Notes: generated from the sequence alone by a model not told the origin. 64,000 nucleotides of DNA from Rhodoblastus sp. (GCF_019449565.1 NZ_JAGRPM010000057.1:62001-126000), one strand, 5' to 3'. Positions 1 to 13,222 are shown, counted from the stretch's first letter. Translations and numbers: made by a program.

Positions 1-50
1 CGCGATGACGCGCGCCCGACGGCGGAACAAAGAGATTCGAGGAGAGACGA

Positions 51-767
51 ATGAGCAATGCACCGCTCATGCCCAAGGCCACGGCCGTCTGGCTAGTGGA
101 AAACACCTCGCTGACTTTCGATCAGATCGCCGAATTTTGCAAATTGCATCCGCTCGAAGTCAAGGGCATCGCCGATGGCGAAGTCGCCTCCGGCATTCGC
201 GGCCATGACCCGATCACTTCCGGCCAGCTGACCCGAGAGGAAATCGAGCGCGCCGAGAAGCGGCCCGCGCACCAGCTCAAGCTGGCGGTCACCAAGGTTC
301 GCTTGCCCGAGGCCAAGCGGCATCGCGGTCCGCGCTACACCCCGCTGTCGCGCCGCCAGGATCGCCCCAACGCCATTCTCTGGCTGGTGCGCAACCATCC
401 CGAGCTGAAGGACGCGCAGATCATGCGCCTCGCCGGCACCACCAAGACCACGATCGCCGCGATCCGCGACCGCACCCACTGGAACTCCGCCGCGCTCTCG
501 CCGATGGACCCGGTGACCCTGGGCCTGTGCTCGCAGATCGACCTCGATTTCGAAGTGCAGCGCGCGGCCAAGGATCGCCCCGCTTTGGTGCAGGATCACA
601 GCCCGACGCTCATCCCAGCCGAGGAAACCACCCAGCCCGATTTTTATGCGCCGACCTCGCATGAGGACGTCTTCGGCTCCAGCCCGAAGAAGGTGGAAGA
701 GGAAGAGGACGACATCGACGTCGAATCCGTCTTCGGCAAGCTCAAGGACCTCAAGATCAAGGAATAA
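51..767 (+). CDS. trcR: DUF1013 cell-cycle transcriptional regulator TrcR
   Basis: This 238-residue protein matches the DUF1013 family, annotated in alphaproteobacteria as the cell-cycle transcriptional regulator TrcR. Two helix-turn-helix-like segments are visible, at about residues 11-55 ([19 protein letters not shown]) and 107-150 ([20 protein letters not shown]). The last 30 residues form a strongly acidic tail (EEEEDD) that ends in [11 protein letters not shown]. The start is set by a good Shine-Dalgarno sequence, GGAGAG, at 41-46. One base separates its stop from ruvC, so the two are probably co-transcribed. The family assignment is secure from recognisable sequence. The regulatory targets here are unknown. 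Confidence 0.88.
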   Translation: MSNAPLMPKATAVWLVENTSLTFDQIAEFCKLHPLEVKGIADGEVASGIRGHDPITSGQLTREEIERAEKRPAHQLKLAVTKVRLPEAKRHRGPRYTPLSRRQDRPNAILWLVRNHPELKDAQIMRLAGTTKTTIAAIRDRTHWNSAALSPMDPVTLGLCSQIDLDFEVQRAAKDRPALVQDHSPTLIPAEETTQPDFYAPTSHEDVFGSSPKKVEEEEDDIDVESVFGKLKDLKIKE

Positions 768-768
768 T

Positions 769-1275
769 ATGGCTCTGGTCCGCATCCTCGGCATCGATCC
801 CGGCCTGCGCCATACCGGCTGGGGCGTGATTGAGGCCGATGGATCGCGCCTGTCCTTCGTCGCCGCCGGCGCCATTCATTCCCGCACCGGCGGCGCTCTC
901 GCGGAACGGCTGCGGGAATTGCATGACGGACTCTGCGCGGTCATCGCCGCGCACCGCCCCGACGAGACGGCGGTCGAGGAGACCTTCGTCAATCGCGACC
1001 CACAATCCACGCTCAAGCTTGGGCACGCGCGCGGGATCGCCCTCGTCGTGCCGGCGCTCGCCGGGCTCGAAGTCCATGAATACGCCGCCAATCTGGTGAA
1101 AAAGACCGTGGTCGGCGCCGGCCATGCCGAAAAGGCGCAGATCGCCATGATGGTGAAGGTGCTGCTGCCGCGCAGCGACGCCGACAGCGCCGATGCGGCG
1201 GACGCCCTCGCCGTAGCCATCTGCCACGCCCAGCATCGCGGCGCGAAAAAGCGCGCCGCCGCGCTCGGCGCCTAG
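769..1275 (+). CDS. ruvC: Holliday junction endonuclease RuvC
   Basis: RuvC (168 residues) resolves Holliday junctions by symmetric nicking together with RuvAB. The acidic catalytic tetrad is visible: D10 in GIDPG, E70 in AVEETF, and D142 and D145 in the DAADAL motif. I chose the ATG at 769, one base after the trcR stop. A longer frame opens at 646, but that stretch reads as an Arg/Ser-rich shadow of trcR and would push GIDPG away from the N-terminus. Length and domain layout are normal. The gene heads the ruvC-ruvA-ruvB order typical of alphaproteobacteria. Confidence 0.96.
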   Translation: MALVRILGIDPGLRHTGWGVIEADGSRLSFVAAGAIHSRTGGALAERLRELHDGLCAVIAAHRPDETAVEETFVNRDPQSTLKLGHARGIALVVPALAGLEVHEYAANLVKKTVVGAGHAEKAQIAMMVKVLLPRSDADSADAADALAVAICHAQHRGAKKRAAALGA

Positions 1276-1355
1276 TCCAGCCTCATTCTTCTTTTGTTCG
1301 CGTCGCGGTAAAATTTCGCTAGACTGCTGCAACGCGATTCGGGCGCGGGCGGAAA

Positions 1356-1966
1356 ATGATCGGCAAACTCAAGGGCGTGGTGGATTCGCTGCACGAGGAT
1401 CACGTGATCCTCGACGTGCATGGCGTCGGCTATGTCGTGGCCTGCTCGACGCGAACGCTGCAAAGATTGCCGCGCGTGGGCGAGGCCGCCGTGCTGGCGA
1501 TCGAAACCCAGGTGCGCGAAGACGCCATCAGGCTATTCGGCTTCCTCTCCGACGCGGAGCGGGACTGGTTCCGCCTGCTGCAAAACGTGCAGGGCGTCGG
1601 CTCCAAGGTCGCGCTGGCCATTCTCTCGATCCTGCCGCCCGCCGAATTGACCTCGGCCATCGCCTTGCAGAACAAGACCTCCGTCGCGCGCGCGCCCGGC
1701 GTCGGGCCGAAGCTCGCGGCGCGCATCGTCGCGGAGCTGAAGGACAAGGCCGGCGGTTTTGGCGGCGTAGACGCGAGCGCGATCGCGCTCGCCGGTAATG
1801 ACGCTCCGGTTGGCTCGACCGCCGCGCAGGAGGCCATTTCGGCGCTCGTCAATCTCGGCTATGGCCGGCCGCAGGCCGCGACCGCCATAGCGGCAAGCCT
1901 GAAGGCGCTCGGCGACGGCGCTGAGACCCCGGCGTTGATCCGGCGCGGCCTGAAGGAACTGGCGCT

Positions 1967-1970
<4 letters not shown>
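1356..1970 (+). CDS. ruvA: Holliday junction branch-migration protein RuvA
   Basis: RuvA (204 residues) forms tetramers that bind the four-way junction and load the RuvB motor. The N-terminal OB-fold starts MIGKLKGVV and carries the usual [11 protein letters not shown]. Two helix-hairpin-helix motifs follow, [17 protein letters not shown] (about 70-86) and [14 protein letters not shown] (about 108-121). The C-terminal three-helix domain that contacts RuvB begins near residue 155 ([16 protein letters not shown]). Its last four bases overlap the ruvB start (ATGA), which suggests translational coupling. No odd features. Confidence 0.96.
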
Positions 1971-3010
<1,040 letters not shown>

Positions 3011-3019
3011 CGCCGCGCC

Positions 3020-3634
3020 ATGCCTTCGCCCTCCGCACTCGCCGCCTTCGCCGCCGCCTCGCTTCTGCTGGCCTTGGCGCCCGGGCCGGACAATCTCTTC
3101 GTCCTCGCCCTGTCCGCCTCGCGCGGCGCCCGGGCCGGGCTAATGGCCACGCTGGGCCTCTGCGCCGGGCTGGTGGTTCACACGACCGCGGTCGCGCTGG
3201 GCGTCGCGGCTTTCCTCGCGGCGTCGCCAACCGCCTTTTTCGCCTTGAAGATCGCGGGCGCCGCCTATCTCACAATTCTCGCTTTCAAGGCCTTCCGCGC
3301 GGAGCCGGCAGGTTTGAGCGCCGCGACGTCGGAAAAGCCCGGCGCTTATTTTTGGCGGGGCGTCGCGATGAATATCAGCAATCCGAAAGTGGCGCTGTTT
3401 TTCCTCGCCTTCCTGCCGCAATTCGTCGCGCCAGCGGCGGGAAACACGGCCGGCCAGATTTTTGTGCTCGGCCTGATTTTCCAGTTCTGCGCCTTTATCG
3501 TTTTCGCCCTTATTTCTTTGGGCGCGGGAAAAATCGGGCTATGGCTGCGCCGTTCGCCGCAGGCGCAGATCGTCCTCAACCGGCTGGCCGGCGCGCTTTT
3601 CCTCGCGCTGGCGGCGCGGCTGGCCACAAGCTGA
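3020..3634 (+). CDS. LysE/RhtB family exporter
   Basis: This 204-residue, very hydrophobic protein has five to six predicted membrane segments. It carries the family N-terminal motif ALAPGPDNLFVLALS, followed by GARAGLMATLGLCAGLVVH and the mid-protein block NISNPKVALFFLAFLPQF. These features place it among the LysE/RhtB amino-acid exporters of the inner membrane. The substrate (lysine, threonine or homoserine lactone) cannot be told from sequence. It starts 9 nt after the ruvB stop without a clear ribosome site, so it may depend on translational coupling. Confidence 0.85.
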   Translation: MPSPSALAAFAAASLLLALAPGPDNLFVLALSASRGARAGLMATLGLCAGLVVHTTAVALGVAAFLAASPTAFFALKIAGAAYLTILAFKAFRAEPAGLSAATSEKPGAYFWRGVAMNISNPKVALFFLAFLPQFVAPAAGNTAGQIFVLGLIFQFCAFIVFALISLGAGKIGLWLRRSPQAQIVLNRLAGALFLALAARLATS

Positions 3635-3655
3635 TTTCGAGACGAGATTGATCGG

Positions 3656-4081
3656 ATGAACGCTCCCCACACTTTCCCCATCCGCGTCTATTTCGAGGAC
3701 ACCGATTTCACCGGCATTGTCTATCACGCCAATTATTTGCGCTTCATAGAGCGCGCCCGCACCGAAATGCTGCGCGATCTCGGCTTTCACCAGGGCGCGA
3801 TCCACACCGGCGAGACCGGCGACGCCCTGTTTTTCGTGGTGGCGCGGATGCAGCTCGAATTTTTGCGTCCCGCGCGGATGGACGACCTTCTGACCGTCGA
3901 GACGAAGCCGTCGAAAATCTCCGCCGCCGTGATCGAGCTCGAGCAGATTGTGCGCCGCGAAGAGGAAATTCTTTTCACCGCCCGCGTGCTCATTGCCGCC
4001 CTGGCCGATGGCAAGCCGCGCCGCCTGCCGCGCGAGTTCCGCGAAAAACTTGAGCTACGCGAGGGTTGCGTCCAATCGTAA
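3656..4081 (+). CDS. ybgC: Tol-Pal associated acyl-CoA thioesterase YbgC
   Basis: YbgC (141 residues) is a single hotdog-domain 4HBT thioesterase. The family active-site signature is present as EDTDFTGIVYHANYLRF, with catalytic Asp17 in the D-x-x-G-x-x-x-H arrangement (D17, G20, H24). It acts on acyl-CoA or acyl-ACP at the inner face of the membrane. It is the conventional first gene of the tol-pal cluster, and here it precedes tolQ by about 150 nt. The intervening DNA contains TTAAC-rich sequence that could hold the tolQ promoter. Confidence 0.93.
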   Translation: MNAPHTFPIRVYFEDTDFTGIVYHANYLRFIERARTEMLRDLGFHQGAIHTGETGDALFFVVARMQLEFLRPARMDDLLTVETKPSKISAAVIELEQIVRREEEILFTARVLIAALADGKPRRLPREFREKLELREGCVQS

Positions 4082-4234
4082 CCTGCTGTTAACCATGGCG
4101 CGGGCTTAACTGGCGCCGCAAAGCGCCGGGCCGGTTTTGCCGCGCCGGGCCGCAGAAATGACCGATTTGCACGGCAGATGTTCGCGCGCGCAACAAAGCT
4201 CCGCGTGCCGCAGGAATTTGCGAGGACCGCTTTC

Positions 4235-4960
<726 letters not shown>

Positions 4961-4972
4961 CGGGAGACGAAT

Positions 4973-5419
4973 ATGGGCATGGCGGTCTCATCGGGCGGCA
5001 AGGGCGGAAGACGGCGGCGCGGCGTGCCGCGCTATCGCGCCATGGCCGATATCAACATGACGCCCTTCATCGACGTCATGCTGGTGCTGCTCATTATTTT
5101 CATGGTCGCGGCGCCGCTGCTCTCCTCGGGCGTGCCGATCGACCTGCCCGCCACCAAGGCCGGCGAGCTGAACATCGACAAGAAGCCGATCGCCGTCTCC
5201 ATCGACGATCATGGCGACATCTATCTGATGGACCAGAAGACCGCCGACGCCGATCTCGTCGGCGCCGTGAAGGCGCAAGCGAAGGACGGCGTGGACGAAC
5301 GCATCTATGTCCGCGCCTCCAAGGGCGTGACCTATGGGCGCGTCGCCGAAATCATGTCCGACCTCACGGCGGCGGGTTTCAAGAAGGTCGCTCTGGTGAC
5401 GACCCAGGAGAAGAAATAA
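4973..5419 (+). CDS. tolR: Tol-Pal proton channel subunit TolR
   Basis: TolR (148 residues) is an ExbD/TolR-type protein with one N-terminal membrane helix. The family motif NMTPFIDVMLVLLIIFMVAA contains the proton-relay Asp in FIDVML. The periplasmic domain runs from LLSSGVPIDLP to the C-terminus and includes the usual KGVTYGRVAEIMSDLTAAGF. It follows tolQ by 12 nt with a GGGAGA ribosome site and is clearly co-transcribed. It carries a longer basic cytoplasmic N-terminus (GGKGGRRRRGVPRYR) than enterobacterial TolR. Confidence 0.95.
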   Translation: MGMAVSSGGKGGRRRRGVPRYRAMADINMTPFIDVMLVLLIIFMVAAPLLSSGVPIDLPATKAGELNIDKKPIAVSIDDHGDIYLMDQKTADADLVGAVKAQAKDGVDERIYVRASKGVTYGRVAEIMSDLTAAGFKKVALVTTQEKK

Positions 5420-5446
5420 GGTCTTGGCTCAAGTGAGGCTCGCGCG

Positions 5447-6598
5447 GTGAGATTCTCGCGCTCCGAACCGGGATTTCTGCTCTCGGCGGCGGTCCATCTT
5501 GGGCTGCTGGCGGTTCTGCTCGTCCATTTTTCGCGAGAGCAGAAATTCGACGATGCGCAGGAAGCGATCCCGGTCGAGACGATCTCCGAGAACCAGTTCA
5601 GCGAAATCATGAAGGGCGACAAGGCCGCCAAGGAGGCGACCAAGCCCCGCGCCGACAAGGTCGCCGACCTCACCGACACGAAACCTACCCCCCCGACGCC
5701 CGAGGCCAAGCGCGACGCGCCGGCGCCGCCGCCGCCCCTGAAACGCCTGCCGGACCCCGGCGAGGCCGACCAGACGCCGCCAACGCCCCCGACGCCGCCG
5801 CAGCGCCCGGCCCCGCCGCCGCCACCGCCGCCCACGCCTCCCGCGCCGAAAACGCCGCCGCCGCCGCCCGACCCCAAGCAGGAGCCGGAACCGGACGACG
5901 CCGAGCCGGTGAAGCCGCCCCCGCGCCCGAAACCGCCCGAAAAGCCCCCGGAAAAGCCGGTTGAGAAGCCCGCGCCCCAGCCGCCCCCCAAGCCGGTCGA
6001 GAAGCCCGTGCCCCAGCCGCCGCCCAAGGTCGTCGAAAAGCCTGTCGAAAAGCCTGCGCCGAAACCGAAGCTCGATGAAGTCGCCAAGCTGCTGACGGAG
6101 AGCAAGGACAAGCCCGCGGCCAAGCCGAAATCGGGCGACGAGAGCGCGCCGCCGCATCGCTCGCCAGATCTCTCGGAAGTCGCCAAGCTTCTCAACAACC
6201 AGGCCCCCGAGGCGAAATTTTCCACGGGGCGCGAGGTGAGCCACACGGCTTCGCTCGGCGCGGCGCGGGGAACGGGGGCGAAAATGTCGCCCTCGCTGTC
6301 GGATTCGCTCAATGGCATCTTGCAGGAGCAGTACAAGCAGTGCTGGAACTATCTGCCGCTGACCGGCGGCCAGAAATATATCGCCAAGATCCGCGTCTCC
6401 TACCGCCCGGACGGCTCGCTGGCCGCCCAGCCCGTGCTGCTCAACCCGCCGTCGGACCCGGCCCTGCGCGGCCTCGCCGAGAGCGCCCTGCGCGCGGCGC
6501 GGCGCTGCAATCCCCTGCGTATTCCCGCCCAGTTCCAGCCCTATTATGAGCAGTGGAAGGACTGGGTGGTCGGATTCGACCCCGAAATCTTGAACTAA
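5447..6598 (+). CDS. tolA: Tol-Pal envelope-spanning protein TolA, proline-rich
   Basis: This 383-residue TolA has a GTG start (GAGG about eight bases upstream) and one N-terminal anchor helix ([18 protein letters not shown]). A long periplasmic linker and a C-terminal TolA D3-like domain follow. The D3-like domain runs from about residue 285, with [24 protein letters not shown] and [16 protein letters not shown]. The linker, about residues 78-205, is Pro/Lys-rich with runs of up to seven prolines and EKP/PKP repeats. It resembles TonB more than the Ala/Lys helical rod of E. coli TolA. Position between tolR and tolB makes the assignment firm. Confidence 0.9.
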   Translation: MRFSRSEPGFLLSAAVHLGLLAVLLVHFSREQKFDDAQEAIPVETISENQFSEIMKGDKAAKEATKPRADKVADLTDTKPTPPTPEAKRDAPAPPPPLKRLPDPGEADQTPPTPPTPPQRPAPPPPPPPTPPAPKTPPPPPDPKQEPEPDDAEPVKPPPRPKPPEKPPEKPVEKPAPQPPPKPVEKPVPQPPPKVVEKPVEKPAPKPKLDEVAKLLTESKDKPAAKPKSGDESAPPHRSPDLSEVAKLLNNQAPEAKFSTGREVSHTASLGAARGTGAKMSPSLSDSLNGILQEQYKQCWNYLPLTGGQKYIAKIRVSYRPDGSLAAQPVLLNPPSDPALRGLAESALRAARRCNPLRIPAQFQPYYEQWKDWVVGFDPEILN

Positions 6599-6654
6599 TC
6601 CCGTCATGTCACGGAACTAAAAAAGCCATAGCGCGAAAGATCAGGACCCCGCCC

Positions 6655-7959
6655 ATGCCCTTCGCTCCCAGCCGCCGCGCCGCCGCCGCCATGTTCGGCG
6701 GCCTCGCCCTTGCCCCCTTGTTTGGCCGCGTTTCCTCGGCGGAGCGCTATCTCGACGTGCACGGCGGCGGCAATTTCACGCCCGTCAACATCGCGATTGT
6801 GCCCTTCGCCGGCGATAGCGGCCCGGCGATGACCACGATCGTCGTCAATAATTTCAAGCGTTCGGTCTTCATCAATCCGGTGGACGCGGGCGCGGCCGGC
6901 GCAGCCATCAATCCGGACGCCGCGCCGGACATGGCCGCCTTCCGCGCGCTCAACGCGCAATATGTCGTCGCCGGCCGCTCCGGACGCGGCCCCGATGGCC
7001 GCATGAAGACCGAGTTCCGGCTGTGGGACGTCGCCGCCGGGACCCAGGCCGCCGGCCAGCAATATGTCACGGACCCCAACAATTCCCGCCGCGTCGCCCA
7101 TATCGTTTCGGACGCGATCTTCACCAAGGTCACGGGCGAAAAGGGCTTTTTCGACACCCGCGTCGCCTTCGTTGACGAAACCGGCCCGCGCGAAAACCGC
7201 CGCAAGCGCCTCGCGATCATGGATCAGGACGGCGCCAATCTGCGCTATCTGACCCGGGGCGACGATCTGGTGGTGACGCCGCGCTTTTCGCCCAACGCGC
7301 AGGAGCTGACCTATATGTCCTTCGGCGCGGAAGACCCGCGCGTCTTCCTGCTCAACATCGACAATGGCCAGCGCGAGGTGGTCGGCAATTTCCCCGGCAT
7401 GACTTTCTCGCCGCGCTTCTCGCCCGATGGCCAGCGCGTGGTGATGTCGCTGGAGCAGAACGGCGTCGCCAATCTCTACAGCATGGACCTGCGCTCGCGC
7501 ACCACGACGCGGCTGACGGATTCCTCCGCCATCGACACCTCGCCCTCCTATGCGCCGGACGGCGCCCGCATCTGTTTCGAATCGGATCGCGGCGGCACGC
7601 AGCAGATCTATGTCATGGGCGCGAGCGGCGGCGGCGCCACCCGCATTTCCTTCGGCGATGGCCGCTATTCGACGCCGGTCTGGTCGCCCAAGGGCGATTA
7701 CATCGCCTTCACCCGGCAGGCGGGCGGCAAATTCGGCATTGGCGTGATGAAGCCCGACGGCTCCGGCGAGCGCATTCTGGCCGATGGCTTCCACAATGAA
7801 GGCCCAACCTGGGCGCCCAACGGGCTGTATTTGATGTTCTTCCGCGAGGCGAGCGGCGGGTCAAAACTGTTCATGACCGATGTTTTCGGCCGCGCGGAAT
7901 TTCCCGTCCCAACGCCCGGCTCCGCCTCCGATCCGTCATGGAGCCCGCTGCTGGGCTGA
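6655..7959 (+). CDS. tolB: Tol-Pal periplasmic beta-propeller TolB
   Basis: TolB (434 residues) binds Pal and is released by TolA during envelope constriction. An N-terminal export signal ([19 protein letters not shown]) precedes the TolB N-domain beginning [20 protein letters not shown]. Five WD40-like propeller repeats follow, seen as [59 protein letters not shown] and a final PSWSPLLG. I chose the ATG at 6655, with AGGA upstream, rather than the longer frame opening at 6553, which overlaps tolA. The Arg-Arg pair in the signal could suit Tat export, but this is not decisive. Confidence 0.94.
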   Translation: MPFAPSRRAAAAMFGGLALAPLFGRVSSAERYLDVHGGGNFTPVNIAIVPFAGDSGPAMTTIVVNNFKRSVFINPVDAGAAGAAINPDAAPDMAAFRALNAQYVVAGRSGRGPDGRMKTEFRLWDVAAGTQAAGQQYVTDPNNSRRVAHIVSDAIFTKVTGEKGFFDTRVAFVDETGPRENRRKRLAIMDQDGANLRYLTRGDDLVVTPRFSPNAQELTYMSFGAEDPRVFLLNIDNGQREVVGNFPGMTFSPRFSPDGQRVVMSLEQNGVANLYSMDLRSRTTTRLTDSSAIDTSPSYAPDGARICFESDRGGTQQIYVMGASGGGATRISFGDGRYSTPVWSPKGDYIAFTRQAGGKFGIGVMKPDGSGERILADGFHNEGPTWAPNGLYLMFFREASGGSKLFMTDVFGRAEFPVPTPGSASDPSWSPLLG

Positions 7960-8247
7960 GTCCAGCCGAGAGAAAAAGACGCGTAGCGCCCCATTCTGGC
8001 CATGAAAGCTTTGTTAACCATGCGGCCAATGGTCACAAAAGCGCCGGATTTTCTAACCTTTCGTCAAGGTTACGAAAACCTTCGCTTAACATTCGGGGGC
8101 TAGGACTGAGGGCAAGACCCGCCAAGCCGACCGGCCGCGCGGGAACGCGTTGAAACTGGTCCCTGTCTATGGGGACGAAGCGTAAGGGCGCCCGGGCGGC
8201 GCAGGCTTTGGCCGCAACCCCGGCTGTCAGTCAATGGAGCGCACCGG

Positions 8248-8772
8248 ATGAAAAGTTTCGCCTCGATGGAAGGCCTCAAATACGCCGCCGTTCTCGCCGC
8301 AGCCCTGACGCTCGGGGCCTGCGCCAAGAACCCGACCGACATGGCCGCCGTCGATGGCCGTGGCGGGGCGGGCGTCGGCGTCGGCGCCGCCGGTTCGGCG
8401 ACGCCGGGCTCGCAGCAGGATTTCGTCGTCAATGTCGGCGACCGTGTCTTTTTCGATAGCGATTCCAGCGAATTGAGCGCCACCGCCCAGGCGACGCTCG
8501 ACAAGCAGGCGACCTGGCTGAACCGCTACGGGACCTATGCCTTCACCGTCGAAGGCCACGCCGACGAGCGCGGCACCCGCGAATATAACTTCGCTCTCGG
8601 CGCCCGCCGCGCCGAGGCCGCCAAGAATTACCTTGTTGCGCGCGGCGTCGCCTCCTCGCGCATCAAGACGATTTCCTATGGCAAGGAACGTCCGGTCGCC
8701 GTCTGCGACGACATCTCCTGCTGGTCGCAGAACCGCCGCGCCGTCACCATTCTCAAGGGCGGCCAGAGCTGA
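8248..8772 (+). CDS. pal: Peptidoglycan-associated lipoprotein Pal
   Basis: Pal (174 residues) is an outer-membrane lipoprotein. The lipobox LGAC places the lipidated cysteine at residue 25, after a hydrophobic signal. The OmpA C-terminal domain starts near residue 60 (VNVGDRVFFDSDSSEL) and contains the peptidoglycan-binding signature VEGHADERGTREYNFALGARRAEAAKNYL, given here as spaced motifs GHADERGTREYN and GARRAEA. It closes the core tol-pal run and is followed by a strong terminator. The 288-nt gap after tolB suggests it can be transcribed separately. Confidence 0.96.
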   Translation: MKSFASMEGLKYAAVLAAALTLGACAKNPTDMAAVDGRGGAGVGVGAAGSATPGSQQDFVVNVGDRVFFDSDSSELSATAQATLDKQATWLNRYGTYAFTVEGHADERGTREYNFALGARRAEAAKNYLVARGVASSRIKTISYGKERPVAVCDDISCWSQNRRAVTILKGGQS

Positions 8773-8798
8773 ACCGCAGCGAAGCGGCTTTCCAACAG

Positions 8799-8828
8799 CT
8801 CCGGCGTCCCGCGACGCCGGAGTTTTTT
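8799..8828 (+). terminator. Rho-independent terminator after pal
   Basis: A perfect 10-bp stem (8799-8808 with 8813-8822) with a CCGC loop is followed directly by six T residues. It lies 26 nt after the pal stop and separates pal from cpoB. Confidence 0.88.
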
Positions 8829-8927
8829 GCGCCCGGCGCGCGAAAGCAAACAAGCGCCACGTTTTCACCTTATCGTTGCGCCAGATATGCTAAACTTGTT
8901 GTGATTCCTGCCAAGCTTGGAGAAGAC

Positions 8928-10112
8928 ATGGCAATTCTGTCGCCGGGCGTGCTTTCCGCTGCCGGATTGTCCTTTATCGGATTGCGCAAAACCCTTTTCA
9001 CCGCCGTCGCCGCCATGGCGCTCGTCGCAGGTCCGGGCGCGGCCCGCGCCCAGTTTTTCGATCGTCCGGCCGCCCGCGAGCCGGCCCCTGAGAGCGCGCC
9101 GGGCGCCGACGCGTCGTCGATCCTGCGCATCGACCGCCTGGAAAGCCAGGTCCGGGCGCTGAACGGCCAGGTCGAGCAGTTGCAGTTCCAGGTCAAGCGG
9201 ATGGAAGACCAACTGCGCAAGTTCCAGCTGGATGTCGACGCGCGCTTCCAGGATAGCGGGGGAGCCGGCGCGGGCGTTCCCGGCGTGAAGCCGACGCCGC
9301 CGGCGGCAAGGCCCGCCATGACCACGACGCCGCAACGCCGTTCTGACCTCTCTGAAGGCATAGACGCCGCCGCGCCGCCGCAGGCCGTCGCCGACAACGC
9401 CCCCGAGCCTGCCGCGCCGGAAGCGCCCGCCGCAGTCGCCGCGGCGCCGGCCACGGTTAGCCCCGATGGCCGCAGGCACGACGCTTTCGATCCCTCCGTC
9501 CGCCCCGACGCGCCCGGCGCCCCGCTGGCGCTCGGCTCGCCCGAGTCCGCCAGCAAGCCCCAGGCCCGCGCCGCCGCGCCGACCGGCCCGCTGGACCTGA
9601 CTCCGCCGAACCTGCGCGCTTCCTCCTCGCTTGCCTCCGAACCGGGCGCCCCGCCCGCGTCGGTCGCGGCGCTGGCGCCCAATGCGGCCGCACCGACTGG
9701 AGTAGCGCTGGCGCCGGGGGCGTCGGCCGATCCGGTCAAGCAGGAATATGATTCCGCCGCGGAACAGCTCAAATCGCAGCATTATGACGCCGCGCAGCGC
9801 GCCTTTTCGGCCTTTGTGCAGAAAAATCCGCATAATCGCCTGATCGCGCCGGCGATCTATCATCTTGGCGAGAGCTTTTATTACCAGAATCGTCATCGCG
9901 AGGCGGCCGAGCAATTCCTGAAGATCGCGACCGATTTCTCGAAAAGCTCGGTTGCGCCGGACGCCATGGTCAAGCTGGGCGTTTCGCTCAACGCCCTGGG
10001 CGCCAAGGAGCAGGCGTGCGCCTTCTTCTCGGAAGTGCCGCGCAAATATCCCAACGCCGCGACCGCCCAGAAGCTCGCGGCTGAACGCGAAGCGAAAAAG
10101 GCCTCCTGCTGA
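8928..10112 (+). CDS. cpoB: Cell division coordinator CpoB (YbgF)
   Basis: CpoB/YbgF (394 residues) links Tol-Pal activity with peptidoglycan synthesis at the septum. A Sec signal ends at about ARAQ (residue 40). It is followed by a trimerising coiled coil (RIDRLESQVRALNGQVEQL) and a long Pro/Ala-rich linker of about 130 residues. At least three C-terminal TPR repeats begin near residue 270 (EYDSAAEQLKSQHYDAAQRA). The start at 8928 has GGAGAAG just upstream. A start at 8901 is possible but would place extra residues ahead of the signal peptide. The linker is longer than in E. coli. Confidence 0.9.
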   Translation: MAILSPGVLSAAGLSFIGLRKTLFTAVAAMALVAGPGAARAQFFDRPAAREPAPESAPGADASSILRIDRLESQVRALNGQVEQLQFQVKRMEDQLRKFQLDVDARFQDSGGAGAGVPGVKPTPPAARPAMTTTPQRRSDLSEGIDAAAPPQAVADNAPEPAAPEAPAAVAAAPATVSPDGRRHDAFDPSVRPDAPGAPLALGSPESASKPQARAAAPTGPLDLTPPNLRASSSLASEPGAPPASVAALAPNAAAPTGVALAPGASADPVKQEYDSAAEQLKSQHYDAAQRAFSAFVQKNPHNRLIAPAIYHLGESFYYQNRHREAAEQFLKIATDFSKSSVAPDAMVKLGVSLNALGAKEQACAFFSEVPRKYPNAATAQKLAAEREAKKASC

Positions 10113-10171
10113 GCCTCGGCGACGAACTTGACCCCTCCCGCCTTTTCGCTGGCTTCGAAACTCTGTCCGGC

Positions 10172-11155
10172 TTGGTTCTGGCCGTCTCCGGCGGCCCGGA
10201 TTCGCTGGCCTTAATGCATCTCGCCGCGCTCTGGCGCGACGCGGGCGCCTCAGTTCCTCTTCATGTCGCCACGGTCGATCATGGACTGCGCCCGGAGTCC
10301 GGCGCGGAGGCCGCCCAGGTCGGGCGCTGGGCCCGCGCCTTGGGCCTGCCGCATGAAACGCTGGTCTGGCGCGGCGACAAGCCGGCAAGCGGATTGCAGG
10401 AGCGCGCCCGCGAGGCCCGTTACGCCCTGCTCTTCGGTCACTGCCGCGCAATAGGCGCCGAAGCCGTCGTCACGGCGCATCACGCCGACGATCAATGGGA
10501 GACCATCCTCATTCGTCTGGCGCGCGGCAGTGGCCTCGCCGGGCTTGCCGGCATGGCGCGCGACCAGATTTTTCCGCAGGGCCGGCTGCTCCGTCCGCTG
10601 CTCGACGTGCCGAAACAGGCCCTGATCGACTTCTGCCGAGGCCAAGGCCAGGATTTTTTCACCGATCCCTCCAACGCCAACCCCGTTTTCGACCGCGCGC
10701 GCTGGCGCGCCGCCGCGCCTGCCCTCCACGCGCTAGGCCTGACGCCGGAACGGCTGGGAAAACTGGGCGAACGGGCGCGCAAGGCAGACGAGGCGCTCGA
10801 CCACGCGGCTGAAGAATTGTTTCGGCGCACAAAAATGCCGGAAAGTGATGTTTATGATCTCCAACAGGCGGAAGATGCGCCGCAAGCGGCGCTGGAGCGT
10901 TTTCTTGCCCTCGCCATCGAGCGGGCGGCCGGCGCGCCGCCTTCGCGGCTGGAGCGGTTGGAGCTTTTCGCGCTGAAACTGCGGGCCGCGTTAAGGAATG
11001 GCTCGGCTTTTCGCGCCACATTGGGCAGATGCGCCGCGAAAGTCGATGAAAGGAAAATCTTGACGTTGCTCCGCGAGGCTCCGCGCTGTCGCGGAACGGC
11101 GGGCGCTGAAAAGACGCCGCAGCCCGGCGAGTTCGTTGAACTTCCGACCGAATAA
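10172..11155 (+). CDS. tilS: tRNA(Ile)-lysidine synthetase TilS
   Basis: TilS modifies the wobble C of tRNA-Ile(CAU) to lysidine. The N-type PP-loop SGGPDSLAL is at the very N-terminus, and [27 protein letters not shown] and LLRPLL follow in family order. The only conventional start is the TTG at 10172, which leaves just five residues before the PP-loop. The upstream in-frame stretch back to a stop at 10082 reads LSLGDELDPSRLFAGFETLSG, which looks like the usual N-terminal helix. Translation may therefore begin at a CTG near 10106 or 10109, overlapping the cpoB stop. The C-terminal part is short, as in other alphaproteobacteria. Confidence 0.88.
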   Translation: MVLAVSGGPDSLALMHLAALWRDAGASVPLHVATVDHGLRPESGAEAAQVGRWARALGLPHETLVWRGDKPASGLQERAREARYALLFGHCRAIGAEAVVTAHHADDQWETILIRLARGSGLAGLAGMARDQIFPQGRLLRPLLDVPKQALIDFCRGQGQDFFTDPSNANPVFDRARWRAAAPALHALGLTPERLGKLGERARKADEALDHAAEELFRRTKMPESDVYDLQQAEDAPQAALERFLALAIERAAGAPPSRLERLELFALKLRAALRNGSAFRATLGRCAAKVDERKILTLLREAPRCRGTAGAEKTPQPGEFVELPTE

Positions 11156-11187
11156 AGGGTTGCTTCGCTTCGGGAGGCCTCGCGCTA

Positions 11188-11218
11188 CTTGGCAAGACCC
11201 CCCGCTCGGCCTACATAT
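11188..11218 (+). promoter_or_regulatory. Candidate RpoH-type promoter of ftsH
   Basis: CTTGGCA (11188-11194), a 15-nt spacer and CCTACATAT (11210-11218) resemble the alphaproteobacterial sigma-32 consensus. The motif lies about 57 nt upstream of the ftsH start. The same layout is seen upstream of groES and hsp20 in this window. It is inferred from motif only. Confidence 0.45.
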
Positions 11219-11274
11219 CGAAAAACAGCGACCGGCGCGCGACGCTCGTCCGGAGAGGCTTCGCAGGACAGGAT

Positions 11275-13203
<1,929 letters not shown>

Positions 13204-13222
13204 AGTTCACGCCGAAGGTTTA

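Noticed and set aside
93-875. Long minus-strand open frame opposite trcR
   Set aside because: It is a shadow of trcR in GC-rich DNA, rich in Arg/Gly/Asp with no family resemblance. The plus-strand gene has a ribosome site and recognisable domains.
4082-4234. CtrA box upstream of tolQ
   Set aside because: TTAAC occurs twice, but the spacing (12 nt) does not match TTAA-n7-TTAA.
5332-6607. Gly-rich minus-strand frames across tolA
   Set aside because: They are the antisense of the polyproline linker (proline codons read back as glycine) and carry no start context.
8865-10451. 528-codon minus-strand frame across cpoB
   Set aside because: It is an antisense shadow of the Pro/Ala-rich cpoB linker. 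It overlaps real genes fully and reads as Arg/Gly low complexity.
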